DNA from: Kitasatospora sp. MBT63
GTDB lineage: Bacteria; Actinomycetota; Actinomycetes; Streptomycetales; Streptomycetaceae
NCBI RefSeq assembly: GCF_000710465.2
Contig: NZ_JAIZ01000061.1
Location: 1-64,000 of the forward strand
Length of the DNA: 64,000 nt
Reading direction: 5' to 3'
The stretch's first letter is position 1. Each line of letters starts with the position of its first letter. The notes beneath the pieces are model-generated. The model did not search any database. It saw nothing but the letters and a program-made list of their open reading frames with translations, and was not told the origin of the DNA. This document shows positions 1-8,916 of the stretch, piece by piece. The position numbers and the translations under genes were made by a program.

Positions 1-186
1 CGCCCGCCCGGCCACCCCTGGGCATGGCCCGCCGCCGCGGACAGCCCCGGCACCGAGGACAGGGACACCATCAGCCCGTCGCCGCCCCGCCGGCTCCCGG
101 CCCCTGTCACCCGAACGAGGGCCCGCACGGCCACGGCAGGCCCCGCCGCTCACCGCGCATCCGAACGCTGTGGGACGGTACGGGCC

Positions 187-786
187 ATGACCCCGCGCGC
201 GAACCGGCACCTGCAGCCCGTCCCAGCCGCCCGGCCGGCGCACGCCCCCGAGGGCCAAGAGCTCTCAGATCGCGACCGAGCAGCCGCGCTCGTAGATGAA
301 CTCCTCACCGCCGCATCCGAGCTGCGGTGCGTACCGGGCTATGTCAACGGCGACCACATGGACCAGTGGTACGTTCCCGCGAGCAAGCGCCTGCTGGAAA
401 GCCTGGCCGACCTCGCCGCCGCGGTCCACCAGCCCGAACTGGAGCTGCGGCTGCGCCAGGTGGACAGCCCCCGCTGCTACCGCGATCCACGCCCCGGGCA
501 GCCGACGCGCGGCATCCGGATCTGCGGACGCCCGGTCGACGCCTGGCACCAACTCTGCCCGGAGCACCAGGAAGTGGAGGACCGTGCTCGCGCGGCCCGC
601 CGCGCCCAGGCCGACGCCCAGGCCGAGCAGGCGCGGCTACGACGCGACGCGGAGAACCTGCGCGCCCTCCAGCGCCCCTGCCCCCGCTGTGAAGCCCGGC
701 CCGGCAGCGGCTGCACCACCCGCAACGGCAACCCCTGCGACATCCACAGCCCCCGCAAGCGGGACAGCCCGCAGGCCAACCGGTAA
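187..786 (+). CDS. Hypothetical protein with Cys-rich C-terminal finger
   Basis: A 199-residue protein I do not recognise. The middle has a possible metal site (CGRPVDAWHQLCPEH) followed by a charged Ala/Arg/Glu-rich stretch that should form a coiled coil. The C-terminus carries CPRCEARPGSGC followed by CDIH, a short zinc-finger arrangement frequent in small actinobacterial and phage proteins. This suggests binding of nucleic acid or protein, but no function can be assigned. The ATG start has no strong Shine-Dalgarno sequence. The first 186 bases of the window contain nothing convincing. Confidence 0.65.
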   Translation: MTPRANRHLQPVPAARPAHAPEGQELSDRDRAAALVDELLTAASELRCVPGYVNGDHMDQWYVPASKRLLESLADLAAAVHQPELELRLRQVDSPRCYRDPRPGQPTRGIRICGRPVDAWHQLCPEHQEVEDRARAARRAQADAQAEQARLRRDAENLRALQRPCPRCEARPGSGCTTRNGNPCDIHSPRKRDSPQANR

Positions 787-962
787 CCGATCCCCGGGAC
801 AGCCAACGCGCTGGCGCGGGCCAACCCGAGCCGACGGGTCAGCGCCCGCCGACCGCCCGCGGCGATCCCCTGGCGGACACCGCCGTCAAGTCCGCACCCC
901 AACCCTCACCCTCCTCGGGCAAAGAGGCCCGAACCACCTACCGGATCGGGCACGATGAGGCC

Positions 963-2987
963 ATGCCTGCCCCGATCACCAACCCCCTCCGATGCTCAGG
1001 CTGCGCACGCAGCCACGCCGCAGCGAGCGACCAGTCCGAGTGGAACGGGGACTACGCCAAAGGTGTCCTCAGAGCGGTGATCTGCCCGGGGTGCCAGACC
1101 CCCGCCCAGTCGGTCGAGGCGCTGGTCAATGCGGCACTGATCGGCCCGGGGACCATCAGCCGCACCCCCGACGGGCGCGCGCGAATCATCGAGCCGGGAA
1201 TGTGGACCCGGGTCGAGGCCGCCGCCCACCCCCTCGTCCAGGACGACCCGGACGTCCACCTCGCGATGACGGTGCGCGACGGCACCCTGCTGATCTCCGT
1301 CGCTCGACACAGCGACGCCGCTCTCGTCTCGGCGCTCGCCCCCGGCCCCTGCGCGGAGGTCGCCACGGCCGCGCTCAGCGCCGCCGGCGCCACCCGCACC
1401 GGACGCCGGGTGACGGTCACCGCCGCGGACAACATCCCGGCCGACACGGCGTTCCTCGCCGCTGACCACGCCGCTCTCGAGGACCATGAGGACCGCAGCG
1501 AGCTGATCCTGCTCTTCAGCCCGGACATTGACCCGGCTCTGCTGCGCGCCGTCGCCCCCGACATCGCCGCCGCGATGCGCAGCCAGCTCCGCTCCACCGT
1601 CGGCGTTGCGGACGGGCCCCGCGGCCTGCCCGGCCAGCGGACGGACGGCACCGACCTGCAAGCGGTGGGGTTGGTCACCAGCGGGCCGGCCTGGCAGCAG
1701 TTCTGGTACGGCGCGGCAGACTCCGGCTTCGACCTGGAGGCCGGCCTGCGGGGCTGGATCGAGCGGGTCATGGCCGACAGCGACGCAACCGCCCTCCTGG
1801 CCACCCGGTACGGGCTGACCTGGTCAGAGCTGCCCGCCGACCACCGCGCGCAGCTCCACATCCCGACCGCCGGCGACGGGCCCGGCCTCAGCCTGGCCAC
1901 CCTGATGCTCAGCACCCGCGAGGCCGACTGGGAGTGGGACCGCCGCTTCACCCGTGTCTGCCCCGACCGGCTCCCGTCCGACCTGCGCGGCCTCGTGCCC
2001 ACCCACCTCAGCGCGCTCCGATCCGGCCTCGTCACGCCAGCTGCCTTCCAGCCCGACCGCCGGCGCAGCCCCGCCGCACTCCAGGCCCACCGCGTCGCCG
2101 CACTGGCCACCACCGCGGCCTACCTCGCCATCGACCACGCCCATTTCGTCCCCGCGGACCTCGCCCTCGACGTCGCGACCACCACCGAGCCAGACGCCGG
2201 CACCCTCCAGGCGCTGCGCCTGCCCGGACTGTGGAACCTGGTCCTCCACGAGCCGGTCCCGGTCCGGGCGATCAGCGCCGACGACGACGAGCTGGAGGTC
2301 ATGACCGCCCATGGCGTGGTGCTGGGCCGCGAGCAGGCCGTGCTCGGCGCGGTGCTCGCCGCCCACCCCGACCACACCGTCGACACCAGCATGGGCCTGG
2401 TCCTGGTCACCGACGTCGATGACCGCGGCACCCGCCGCTGGTACCTGCATCCCGCCGCCTACGGCAGCCACCCCGCCGGCCGGCTCCTCTACTCCTACGC
2501 CGCCCAACTGAGCTTCGCCGCCTGGCTGAACGCGCCCGAGCCGCCAGCGCGCGGGACCTCCGGCAAGCCGGACTCAGCGAACCAGCTCAAGCGCCTGGCC
2601 AGACACCCGGCCGTCAGGGCCGGCGCGCTGCACCGCATGCGCGTCCTCGACTACACGCCACCGCCGGCCGAGCCCGCCGCCCCTCTGCCCTCCGACGGCA
2701 CCGGCACGCCGCTGAGCCACTCCAGCACCCGCCGCGCGTTCTGGAAACCCGGCGTTCGGATCGGCATCCGCGACAGCTCCGGCCGCATGGTCGGCCCCGT
2801 CTACAAGGACGGCGCTGTCGAGGGCGAGACCTTCAACCGGGAACGCCGGTGGATCCGCCGATCCACCGTGCGCCCGGACCTGCCGCCACGCCCGGACCGC
2901 CGCGTCTACGAGCTCACCAACGACCCGGCCACCGCCGCCCCCGGAACAACCCCGGAGGGCCACGACCCCGATAGGCTCCGTCCGTGA
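963..2987 (+). CDS. Large hypothetical protein with N-terminal zinc-ribbon-like cysteines
   Basis: A 674-residue protein of unknown function. The N-terminus contains CSGC (residues about 11-14) and CPGC (about 42-45), a plausible four-Cys zinc ribbon. The long middle is Ala/Leu-rich and probably helical with no recognised motif. The C-terminal quarter is basic and Pro-rich. The stop codon overlaps the GTG of the next small gene by four bases, so the two are probably co-translated. Codon use is typical of the chromosome and the reading frame is clearly the coding one. Confidence 0.7.
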   Translation: MPAPITNPLRCSGCARSHAAASDQSEWNGDYAKGVLRAVICPGCQTPAQSVEALVNAALIGPGTISRTPDGRARIIEPGMWTRVEAAAHPLVQDDPDVHLAMTVRDGTLLISVARHSDAALVSALAPGPCAEVATAALSAAGATRTGRRVTVTAADNIPADTAFLAADHAALEDHEDRSELILLFSPDIDPALLRAVAPDIAAAMRSQLRSTVGVADGPRGLPGQRTDGTDLQAVGLVTSGPAWQQFWYGAADSGFDLEAGLRGWIERVMADSDATALLATRYGLTWSELPADHRAQLHIPTAGDGPGLSLATLMLSTREADWEWDRRFTRVCPDRLPSDLRGLVPTHLSALRSGLVTPAAFQPDRRRSPAALQAHRVAALATTAAYLAIDHAHFVPADLALDVATTTEPDAGTLQALRLPGLWNLVLHEPVPVRAISADDDELEVMTAHGVVLGREQAVLGAVLAAHPDHTVDTSMGLVLVTDVDDRGTRRWYLHPAAYGSHPAGRLLYSYAAQLSFAAWLNAPEPPARGTSGKPDSANQLKRLARHPAVRAGALHRMRVLDYTPPPAEPAAPLPSDGTGTPLSHSSTRRAFWKPGVRIGIRDSSGRMVGPVYKDGAVEGETFNRERRWIRRSTVRPDLPPRPDRRVYELTNDPATAAPGTTPEGHDPDRLRP

Positions 2988-3295
2988 CCATCCACCCTCG
3001 TCCGGGTAATACCCTTCAACTGCCCGTCGATCCGGAGGACGCCGCGGGAGTCGATGCCTGGCTCAGGCCGTACGGCTGGTGCGTCGAACCCGACCCCGCA
3101 CAGGCGAGGCTCGGACACTTTCGCCTGCGGCCGCTGCGTACGAGCGACCCCGACGACCACGACGGCGGCCGCACCTTCAAGCCTGGTGCCATCATTCAGT
3201 GGACCGGTGTAGACGTCGTCCGCTTCGCCCCTCCCGTTCCCAGGCCGCTGCGCCCCGTCGTCGCGATGATCGGCAACTCGGCCGTTCTCTCCTGA
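2984..3295 (+). CDS. Small hypothetical protein coupled to the upstream gene
   Basis: A 103-residue protein of unknown function. It starts at a GTG overlapping the stop of the 674-residue protein (GTGA), which implies translational coupling. It is acidic in the middle (SDPDDHDGG) and has no signal peptide, transmembrane segment or known motif. The following 167 bases up to the SDR gene contain no further gene I can support. Confidence 0.55.
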   Translation: MTIHPRPGNTLQLPVDPEDAAGVDAWLRPYGWCVEPDPAQARLGHFRLRPLRTSDPDDHDGGRTFKPGAIIQWTGVDVVRFAPPVPRPLRPVVAMIGNSAVLS

Positions 3296-3462
3296 TCGGG
3301 ACGACAGAGGAACCAACCACAGCCACGGCGCCGCTCGCGCGGCTTCACGCGACGGAAGCTCTTCATTCCACGGCAGGATGGGGCCATGATGCCGCTGTCG
3401 GAGGTCGTACCCGTGTGTCCAGTCCGTCTTGAAGCTGGACATGTGGCAGCAAGGAGCGGGGG

Positions 3463-4236
3463 ATGACCGACAGCGTACTGGCCGGCCTGCGCCTTGCGGT
3501 GACGGGAGGATCCCGCGGGCTGGGAGCCGAGATCGTCCGGCTCGCGCTGGCCGGCGGAGCGAAGGTGTCGACCTGCGCACGAGGGAAGTCCCAGCTTGAG
3601 ACACTTCACCGAGATGTTGGCGGGACTTCTATCCATACGCACCTGGCGGACGTGACCGCCCCTGGCGGCGTCGAGGGCTTCGTTCAGGCCGCTGTGGACG
3701 CGATGGGTGGCTTGGATGCGGTAGTGGCCTGCGCAGGCGGATCTCGAGGGGGCGGCATCGAGGAGGCTGACCCTGCCGACTGGGCCTGGACGCTGGACAT
3801 GAACGTCGGGCACGCGGCCCGGTTGATCGGCAGCGCCGCACCGTACATGCGGGAGGCCGGCGGCGGGTCCGCAGTGGTGGTCTCGTCGATCTCGGGGTGG
3901 AAGCCGGGACGGCCGGCGCAGTATGGGGCGGCGAAGGCGGCCCAGATCAGCTTGGTGGCGTCGACGGCGCGAGAGCTTGCTGCGGACGGGATCAGGGTGA
4001 ACGCAGTGTCTCCGGGGTCGATGCTCATTCCGGGCAGGCGCTGGGATCGGCTCAGGCAGGAAGACCCGGTGGAGTTCGCACGGCTGTTGGCGCTGGTCCC
4101 CGGCGGCAGGTTGGTGACGCCCCGGGAGGTGGCGGAGGCCGTCCTGTTCCTGCTCTCCCCTGCCGCCTCGGGCATCAGCGGGGTGAACCTGCCGGTGGAC
4201 CGGGCGCAGGGCGCGCCCGGTCCGGACGGCTACTGA
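3463..4236 (+). CDS. SDR-family NAD(P)-dependent oxidoreductase
   Basis: A 257-residue classical short-chain dehydrogenase/reductase. The nucleotide-binding motif TGGSRGLG lies at residues 14-21 and an ACAGG equivalent of the NAG motif near residue 90. The catalytic Ser is in the SSISGW segment and the Tyr/Lys pair in YGAAKAA. The segment NAVSPG follows, as in the family. Members reduce or oxidise small hydroxyl or keto substrates in the cytoplasm; the substrate here is not predictable. The ATG is preceded by an AAGGAG-type Shine-Dalgarno. It is transcribed alone and converges on the TPR regulator downstream. Confidence 0.9.
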   Translation: MTDSVLAGLRLAVTGGSRGLGAEIVRLALAGGAKVSTCARGKSQLETLHRDVGGTSIHTHLADVTAPGGVEGFVQAAVDAMGGLDAVVACAGGSRGGGIEEADPADWAWTLDMNVGHAARLIGSAAPYMREAGGGSAVVVSSISGWKPGRPAQYGAAKAAQISLVASTARELAADGIRVNAVSPGSMLIPGRRWDRLRQEDPVEFARLLALVPGGRLVTPREVAEAVLFLLSPAASGISGVNLPVDRAQGAPGPDGY

Positions 4237-4247
4237 CCGGCGGGATG

Positions 4248-5633
4248 TCAGGCGGCCGCGCCGAGCAGAGGCCGTGCGGCGCGGCGGAACGCCCGTACGG
4301 CGGGCTCGGTGGCCCGCGAGTCGAGGCGCAGGTTGAAGTCTCGGAGTGCTTGAACCGAGCGCTCGCTGCGGGTGTCGGTGAGGTGCTCCAATGCCTGGTG
4401 GGCAGTGTCGAGCGCGGCGTCCAGGTCGTTCTGCTGGAGGAGTGCGGTGGCTTGGACGGAGCGGCTGATGGCCTGGCGTCGGCGCCGGTTGGCGTTGGCG
4501 TCGACTGAGGCGCGAGCGAGGCGCTCGGCGGCTACTGCTTCGCCGAGGTCTCGGTGAACGAGGGCGGCTTCGGCTTCCAGGTAGTGGGGGTCGAGGTAGC
4601 CGACCCACGGTGACTCGCTTTCGGCGCCGCGGCTGGAGGCCAGGGAGATGTGTGCGGCCTCGAGTGCGCGGGTTGCCGCGCGGTGGTTGCCGAGGGCGGC
4701 GTGGGCGCGGGCATGCATCGCCTGCAGGCGCATCAGGCCCAGTGGGCTGCCTGTGTGTCGGGCGGTGGCGATGCCGGTCTCGGCGAGGTCCGCGCCTTCG
4801 CTGGGGTTGCCGAGGCTGGTGGCGAGGTGGGAGAGCCCAGCGAGAATCTGGCCGGCGAGTACGCGGTCGCCGCCTTCTTCGCACAGGCGCAGGGCCTGGA
4901 TCATGTAGCGCTGGGCGAGACCGTAGTCGGCACGGTCGTAGGAGGACCAGCCTGCCATGGCGGCGAGCTTCGCGGCGTAGGTGAACAGCTGCGGGCGTTC
5001 GCCGGCGGGGAAGGTGCCACGAAGTTGAGGGATGAGCTGGGTGGTCAGGTAGTTGATGATGCTGGCCTGGACTCCGGCGCCGCCCCATTCGTTGTCCATC
5101 GCGTCGAACATCGTGATCATGCTCTTGGCCTGGGCCAGGGCGCTGCTGTCTGCGACGGCGGCGTGGAGCGAGGGGTCACGGTTGAGGAGGTGGAGTAGCC
5201 AGGCGCGCTGGGGAGGGTGGAGGGCGGAGGAGACGAACGGGAGGGCGCCGGTGAGGAGGGATCGGCGGCTGAGGCCGTCGCCGCCCAGCTCGGCGGTGGT
5301 CTGGAGGGCTTCATGCACACTCCGACGGTACGTCAGAGTTCTTGTCGAGAAGTCGCGGTGCGGGTCTGCAGGGAATCCGAGGGCTGCCGGATCGACGCGG
5401 CGGCCGAGCAGGGAGCCGATCGCCTCGGCGATGAGCTGGGGGATAGGGACTCGCGGAACGTCGCCATAGCGGACCCATCGGGTTACCGACGCCTTGTCGT
5501 ACCTCGTGACCAGGCCCTGGGCCGTGGCGAGCTGGTTGACGCGTAACGCCAGGCCGGCGTTCGAGCAGCCGGCTTCGAGGATGGCGGCTGCCAGCGCCGG
5601 GTTGCCGGTAACGTCCGCTTTCTGGCCTGCCAT
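4248..5633 (-). CDS. HTH/TPR transcriptional regulator (bldA-dependent)
   Basis: A 461-residue Streptomyces-type regulator. An N-terminal helix-turn-helix region (about residues 12-60, containing LALRVNQLATAQGL and SVTRWVRYGDVP) is followed by a linker with an RRSLLTG motif near residue 120 and then TPR-like helices rich in Ala, Leu and Arg to the C-terminus. It probably binds DNA under control of a ligand or partner. Leu30 is encoded by TTA (5544-5546 on the complementary strand), so translation should depend on the bldA tRNA. The gene is divergent from the 5897 gene and shares with it an intergenic inverted repeat that could be its operator. Confidence 0.85.
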   Translation of the reverse strand: MAGQKADVTGNPALAAAILEAGCSNAGLALRVNQLATAQGLVTRYDKASVTRWVRYGDVPRVPIPQLIAEAIGSLLGRRVDPAALGFPADPHRDFSTRTLTYRRSVHEALQTTAELGGDGLSRRSLLTGALPFVSSALHPPQRAWLLHLLNRDPSLHAAVADSSALAQAKSMITMFDAMDNEWGGAGVQASIINYLTTQLIPQLRGTFPAGERPQLFTYAAKLAAMAGWSSYDRADYGLAQRYMIQALRLCEEGGDRVLAGQILAGLSHLATSLGNPSEGADLAETGIATARHTGSPLGLMRLQAMHARAHAALGNHRAATRALEAAHISLASSRGAESESPWVGYLDPHYLEAEAALVHRDLGEAVAAERLARASVDANANRRRRQAISRSVQATALLQQNDLDAALDTAHQALEHLTDTRSERSVQALRDFNLRLDSRATEPAVRAFRRAARPLLGAAA

Positions 5634-5694
5634 GGCTGAAATCCTGCCCGCTCCGAGGGTCCGCTGTCCGGCGAATCACGATCTTCTGCTTGCC

Positions 5695-5733
5695 GGTTGT
5701 GCGGATGTACACCCGCACAACCCTCGCACAACC
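5695..5733. promoter_or_regulatory. Operator-like inverted repeat with a third half-site
   Basis: GGTTGTGCGG at 5695-5704 is the exact reverse complement of CCGCACAACC at 5713-5722, separated by eight bases. A third copy of the half-site (CGCACAACC) follows at 5725-5733. The site lies between the divergent TPR regulator (start at 5633) and the 5897 gene, a typical place for an autoregulatory operator. Which protein binds is not known. Confidence 0.6.
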
Positions 5734-5896
5734 CCCCTCTTGGAGCGACCGGCCCGTCACACTGGGTACGCCTCTCGCGTTCGGCGGGCAGGCTCACCCG
5801 ACTCTCCCGCAAGCCCTCCCGCGCCACGCGACATCGCCCGCCGGGATGGCGCGGACAGCGTTCGGGGCGACAGCGGATCCGGGACGGAGGCGAAAG

Positions 5897-7384
5897 ATGG
5901 CCGTGTGGGCCCCGGAGACCCCGACGTTGTTCTGGCGGCGCCTGGAACAACTCGGCAGCGCGAGCTGGGCCGCCTTCCAGATTCACCTGCCCAGAGCGGC
6001 CCTCCGGGCAGCTGAGGAACTCGACGAGCCGAAGCTGGCCAAGGTCTCGGCTTCCAATCCGTCCTTCCGGCGCTGGGCCTCCGGAATCAGCGAGCCCCGC
6101 GACGACGCTGCCCGGGTCATCGTTCACTGGCTCGGCCACCCGATCGAAGCGCTGATGGCTCCCGCAACCGGGCTCACCGCCGCGCGTACCCTCCCGGACG
6201 ACGTCCTCGCCCATGCCCAGCGTGCCGGGCGCCGCTGGCCGACATCGACCCTGATCCCCGCCGAGGCGGTCCCCGGCTTCGGCGGACACTGGCGCCTCGA
6301 CGGCATTGCCGCGTACGACTCGACGACGACCGTTGCCCAGGTCTACGAAGCGACCCGCCAAGGTGATCTGCTGGTCATCGATCCGGCTGACCACGACCAT
6401 GTCCGCCAGCTCGCCGATGCCTCCGCCCGCATGCTCCTGCTTGCCGCGTACGACGGCGAGCTGTACCTCCTTGATGCCGCGCACGCCCGCCGGCACCTGG
6501 CCCGGCGCCCTTTCGCGGTCCTGCCCGTGCCGCGCGCCAACCGCCTCGACGACCTCACCTACGCCCTGACCCTGGCTCTGCTCACCTGCGACGACGCCCT
6601 GCTGGCCGACGACTGGGCCATAGAGGAGCAGCAGGAGGCGCTGGAGCGCTACCGGTCGCTGCCCCGCTCGGCGCCGGCCAGGACTTCCATGCCGGACCTG
6701 CGGGCGGTCACGAGCGCGTTCATCGGGTCGGAGTTCTGCGCCCGGCACATCCTCGGCCACCTGGCCGACACGGAGTCCGTTCCGCTGTTCTGGACCCGGG
6801 AGCAGCGGGGCGAGCAGGGCATCGGGTGGTTGATGTGGCGGCACAAGCACGTCTACCTGCGGGAGTTGACCGGCCGGTTCGGCACAGGTGGGCGGAAGCG
6901 GATGGCCAGGGCGTTCTGCATCCCGGCCTCCGCCGTGTCCTCCAGCGATCCCTACGAGCGGATCTTGTTGTTCTTGACGGTGGCGCTGATGGAGCTTCAC
7001 GGCCTGGACGTGTGGGTGAGCGCCGACGAGCGCCTGGCCGACGTGGACGGCTTCGTCCTGGTGCCCGGTGAGCACGCGGTCCTGGCGAACTGGGTGGCCG
7101 GCGAGGCGATGTGGCGGGTCGATGCCACCGCGGAGCCGGCCGACCTGCTCAGCTACCAGCACATGCTGGACCACGCGCGCGCCACCTCGGTGGTGCGGGG
7201 AGAGGAGCCCCGCCAGCGCCTTCGGGCCCTGGCCGAGCACCTCGCCCTCGACTGGGCGTGGCTGACCGCGCGCTGCGGCGAACTCGCCCGGTCGGGCAGC
7301 ACGGCGATGCTGCGCCCCCGCAGCCGCCACCTGACCCTGGCCGAGGTCGACCGGGTGCTGGCCTTCGTCGGCACCCTCGGCTGA
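5897..7384 (+). CDS. Hypothetical protein, possibly regulatory
   Basis: A 495-residue protein without a recognised catalytic motif. I chose the ATG at 5897 because GGAGG lies six bases upstream; the frame stays open further upstream, but that part overlaps the operator-like repeat and reads as non-coding. The N-terminal 60 residues (FRRWASGISEPRDDAARV) could be a helix-turn-helix; the rest is helical and Leu/Ala-rich. It precedes the asparaginase gene by 60 bases on the same strand, so it may regulate or be co-transcribed with it. Confidence 0.65.
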   Translation: MAVWAPETPTLFWRRLEQLGSASWAAFQIHLPRAALRAAEELDEPKLAKVSASNPSFRRWASGISEPRDDAARVIVHWLGHPIEALMAPATGLTAARTLPDDVLAHAQRAGRRWPTSTLIPAEAVPGFGGHWRLDGIAAYDSTTTVAQVYEATRQGDLLVIDPADHDHVRQLADASARMLLLAAYDGELYLLDAAHARRHLARRPFAVLPVPRANRLDDLTYALTLALLTCDDALLADDWAIEEQQEALERYRSLPRSAPARTSMPDLRAVTSAFIGSEFCARHILGHLADTESVPLFWTREQRGEQGIGWLMWRHKHVYLRELTGRFGTGGRKRMARAFCIPASAVSSSDPYERILLFLTVALMELHGLDVWVSADERLADVDGFVLVPGEHAVLANWVAGEAMWRVDATAEPADLLSYQHMLDHARATSVVRGEEPRQRLRALAEHLALDWAWLTARCGELARSGSTAMLRPRSRHLTLAEVDRVLAFVGTLG

Positions 7385-7444
7385 CCGTCGAGCCGGTAGG
7401 CTCCGCAACGCACCCGGCGCCGAGACGATGCGAGGACGAACACC

Positions 7445-8449
7445 GTGACCGACTCCCGCCCCCGCGCCCGCGTGCTGTATGTCGGCCTCGGCGGCACCAT
7501 CGCCATGACCCGGACGGACACCGGCGGCATCACCCCCGTACTCGGAGCCGACGCGCTGATCGCCGCGGTGCCGGGCCTGGCCGAACTGCCCGTCTCGGTC
7601 GAGTCCCGCAACCTGGCCCAGGTGCCCGGCGCGTCGCTGACCATCGACACCATCGCGCGCGTCGCCGCCGAACTTGCCGCCGAACTGGACACCGGCCGCT
7701 ACGCCGGCGCGGTCATCACCCAGGGCACCGACACCCTGGAGGAGACCGCCTACCTGCTCTCCCTCCTGCACCGCACCGACCACCCCCTGGTGGTCACCGG
7801 AGCGATGCGCGCGCCGTCCCTCGCCGGCGCCGACGGCCCCGCCAACCTGCTCGCCGCCGTCACCGCCGCCGCCGACCCGCAGCTGCGCGGCCTCGGACCG
7901 CTGATCGTCTTCAACGACCAGATCCTCGACCCCGCCCGCACCCGCAAGACCCACTCCACCAGCACCGCCGCGTTCACCGCCGACACCGGCCCCCTTGGGC
8001 ACATCGTCGAAGGCCGCGTGCGCTTCCTGGCCCGCCCCCTGCCCCGCATCGTGCACGCCCAGCCGTTCACCCGCCCGGCCACCGTCGGCCTGCTCACCCT
8101 CAGCCTGGGCGACGACGGCGAGATGCTGCGCGCCGCCCAGGGCCGCTTCGACGGCCTGGTCGTCTCCGCGTTCGGAGCCGGCCACGTGCCCGGCGGCCAC
8201 GTGGAGCTCCTCCAGAAGGAAGCCGCCCGCATCCCTGTCGTCCTGGCTTCCCGCACCGGTGCCGGCCCGGTGCTGTCGCACACCTACGCCTTCCCCGGCT
8301 CCGAGAGCGACCTGCTCGCCCGCGGCCTGATCGGCGCCGGCTACCTCGACCCCTACAAGGCCCGGATCCTGCTCACCGTCCTGCTGCGCACCGGCGCCGA
8401 CCTCGGCGCGGTTCGTGCTGCCTTCGACCCCTCCGCCGTGGAGCTGTGA
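7445..8449 (+). CDS. ansA: L-asparaginase
   Basis: A 334-residue enzyme of the bacterial asparaginase/glutaminase family, of normal length. The first active-site signature GGTIAMT is at residues 16-22 and the second, TQGTDTLEE, near residue 90. The motifs VTGAMR and GADGPANL match the family core. It hydrolyses L-asparagine to aspartate and ammonia. No signal peptide is present, so it is probably cytoplasmic. The GTG start is supported by the GGACGAAC region just upstream. Its stop overlaps the start of the DUF296 gene by one base (TGATG). Confidence 0.92.
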   Translation: MTDSRPRARVLYVGLGGTIAMTRTDTGGITPVLGADALIAAVPGLAELPVSVESRNLAQVPGASLTIDTIARVAAELAAELDTGRYAGAVITQGTDTLEETAYLLSLLHRTDHPLVVTGAMRAPSLAGADGPANLLAAVTAAADPQLRGLGPLIVFNDQILDPARTRKTHSTSTAAFTADTGPLGHIVEGRVRFLARPLPRIVHAQPFTRPATVGLLTLSLGDDGEMLRAAQGRFDGLVVSAFGAGHVPGGHVELLQKEAARIPVVLASRTGAGPVLSHTYAFPGSESDLLARGLIGAGYLDPYKARILLTVLLRTGADLGAVRAAFDPSAVEL

Positions 8450-8916
8450 TGGACTTCCAGCAGGCCACCCTCGGGCGCTCGTTCGTCCTCGCCTTCGCCG
8501 ACGGCGACGACTTCCTTGCCGAGCTGCGCCGCTTCTGCGAGCAGCAGCAGCTCCTCCAGGGCTACATCCCGATGTTCCTCGGCGGTTTCCGGGTTGTGCG
8601 GCTCGTCGGTTCGTGCGGCCCCCTGGCCGACCCGGAGGCCCCCGTATGGGAGGAGACCGTCCTCCAGCACGTGGAAGCCGTCGGCGCGGGCACTCTGGCC
8701 CGGCACCCCGACGGCGGCTTCGACCCCCACATCCACTTGTCGGTCGGCGTGAAGGCCGACCGCGCCCGCGGCCACACCAGCCACCTCCTCGGCGCCCAGG
8801 TGCAGTTCATCCAGGAGATGGTGGTCACCGAGATCCTGGCACCGGTCATGAACCGGCCACGCCTGGGGCCGCACGGCATCCCTACCCTGGAGATCAGTTC
8901 CGCGCCGCTCCCGTAG
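8449..8916 (+). CDS. DUF296 / PPC-domain DNA-binding-like protein
   Basis: A 155-residue protein resembling the PPC (DUF296) domain found alone in bacteria and attached to AT-hooks in plants. Family-like features are GYIPMFLGGFRVVRLVG, then the His-containing strand DGGFDPHIHLSVGV, and the final QVQFIQEMVVTEI. Such proteins form trimers; their bacterial role is unclear. It is translationally coupled to asparaginase by a TGATG overlap, so the two probably form a transcription unit. Its last 23 bases overlap the end of the convergent aldo/keto reductase gene. Confidence 0.8.
   Translation: MDFQQATLGRSFVLAFADGDDFLAELRRFCEQQQLLQGYIPMFLGGFRVVRLVGSCGPLADPEAPVWEETVLQHVEAVGAGTLARHPDGGFDPHIHLSVGVKADRARGHTSHLLGAQVQFIQEMVVTEILAPVMNRPRLGPHGIPTLEISSAPLP

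Noticed and set aside
24-299. A 91-codon frame at the left end
   Set aside because: Arg/Pro/His-rich composition typical of a shadow frame; no ribosome site.
5483-8281. A 932-codon minus-strand frame opposite the regulator, the 5897 gene and asparaginase
   Set aside because: Asparaginase motifs are unmistakable on the other strand; the minus frame has no motif.
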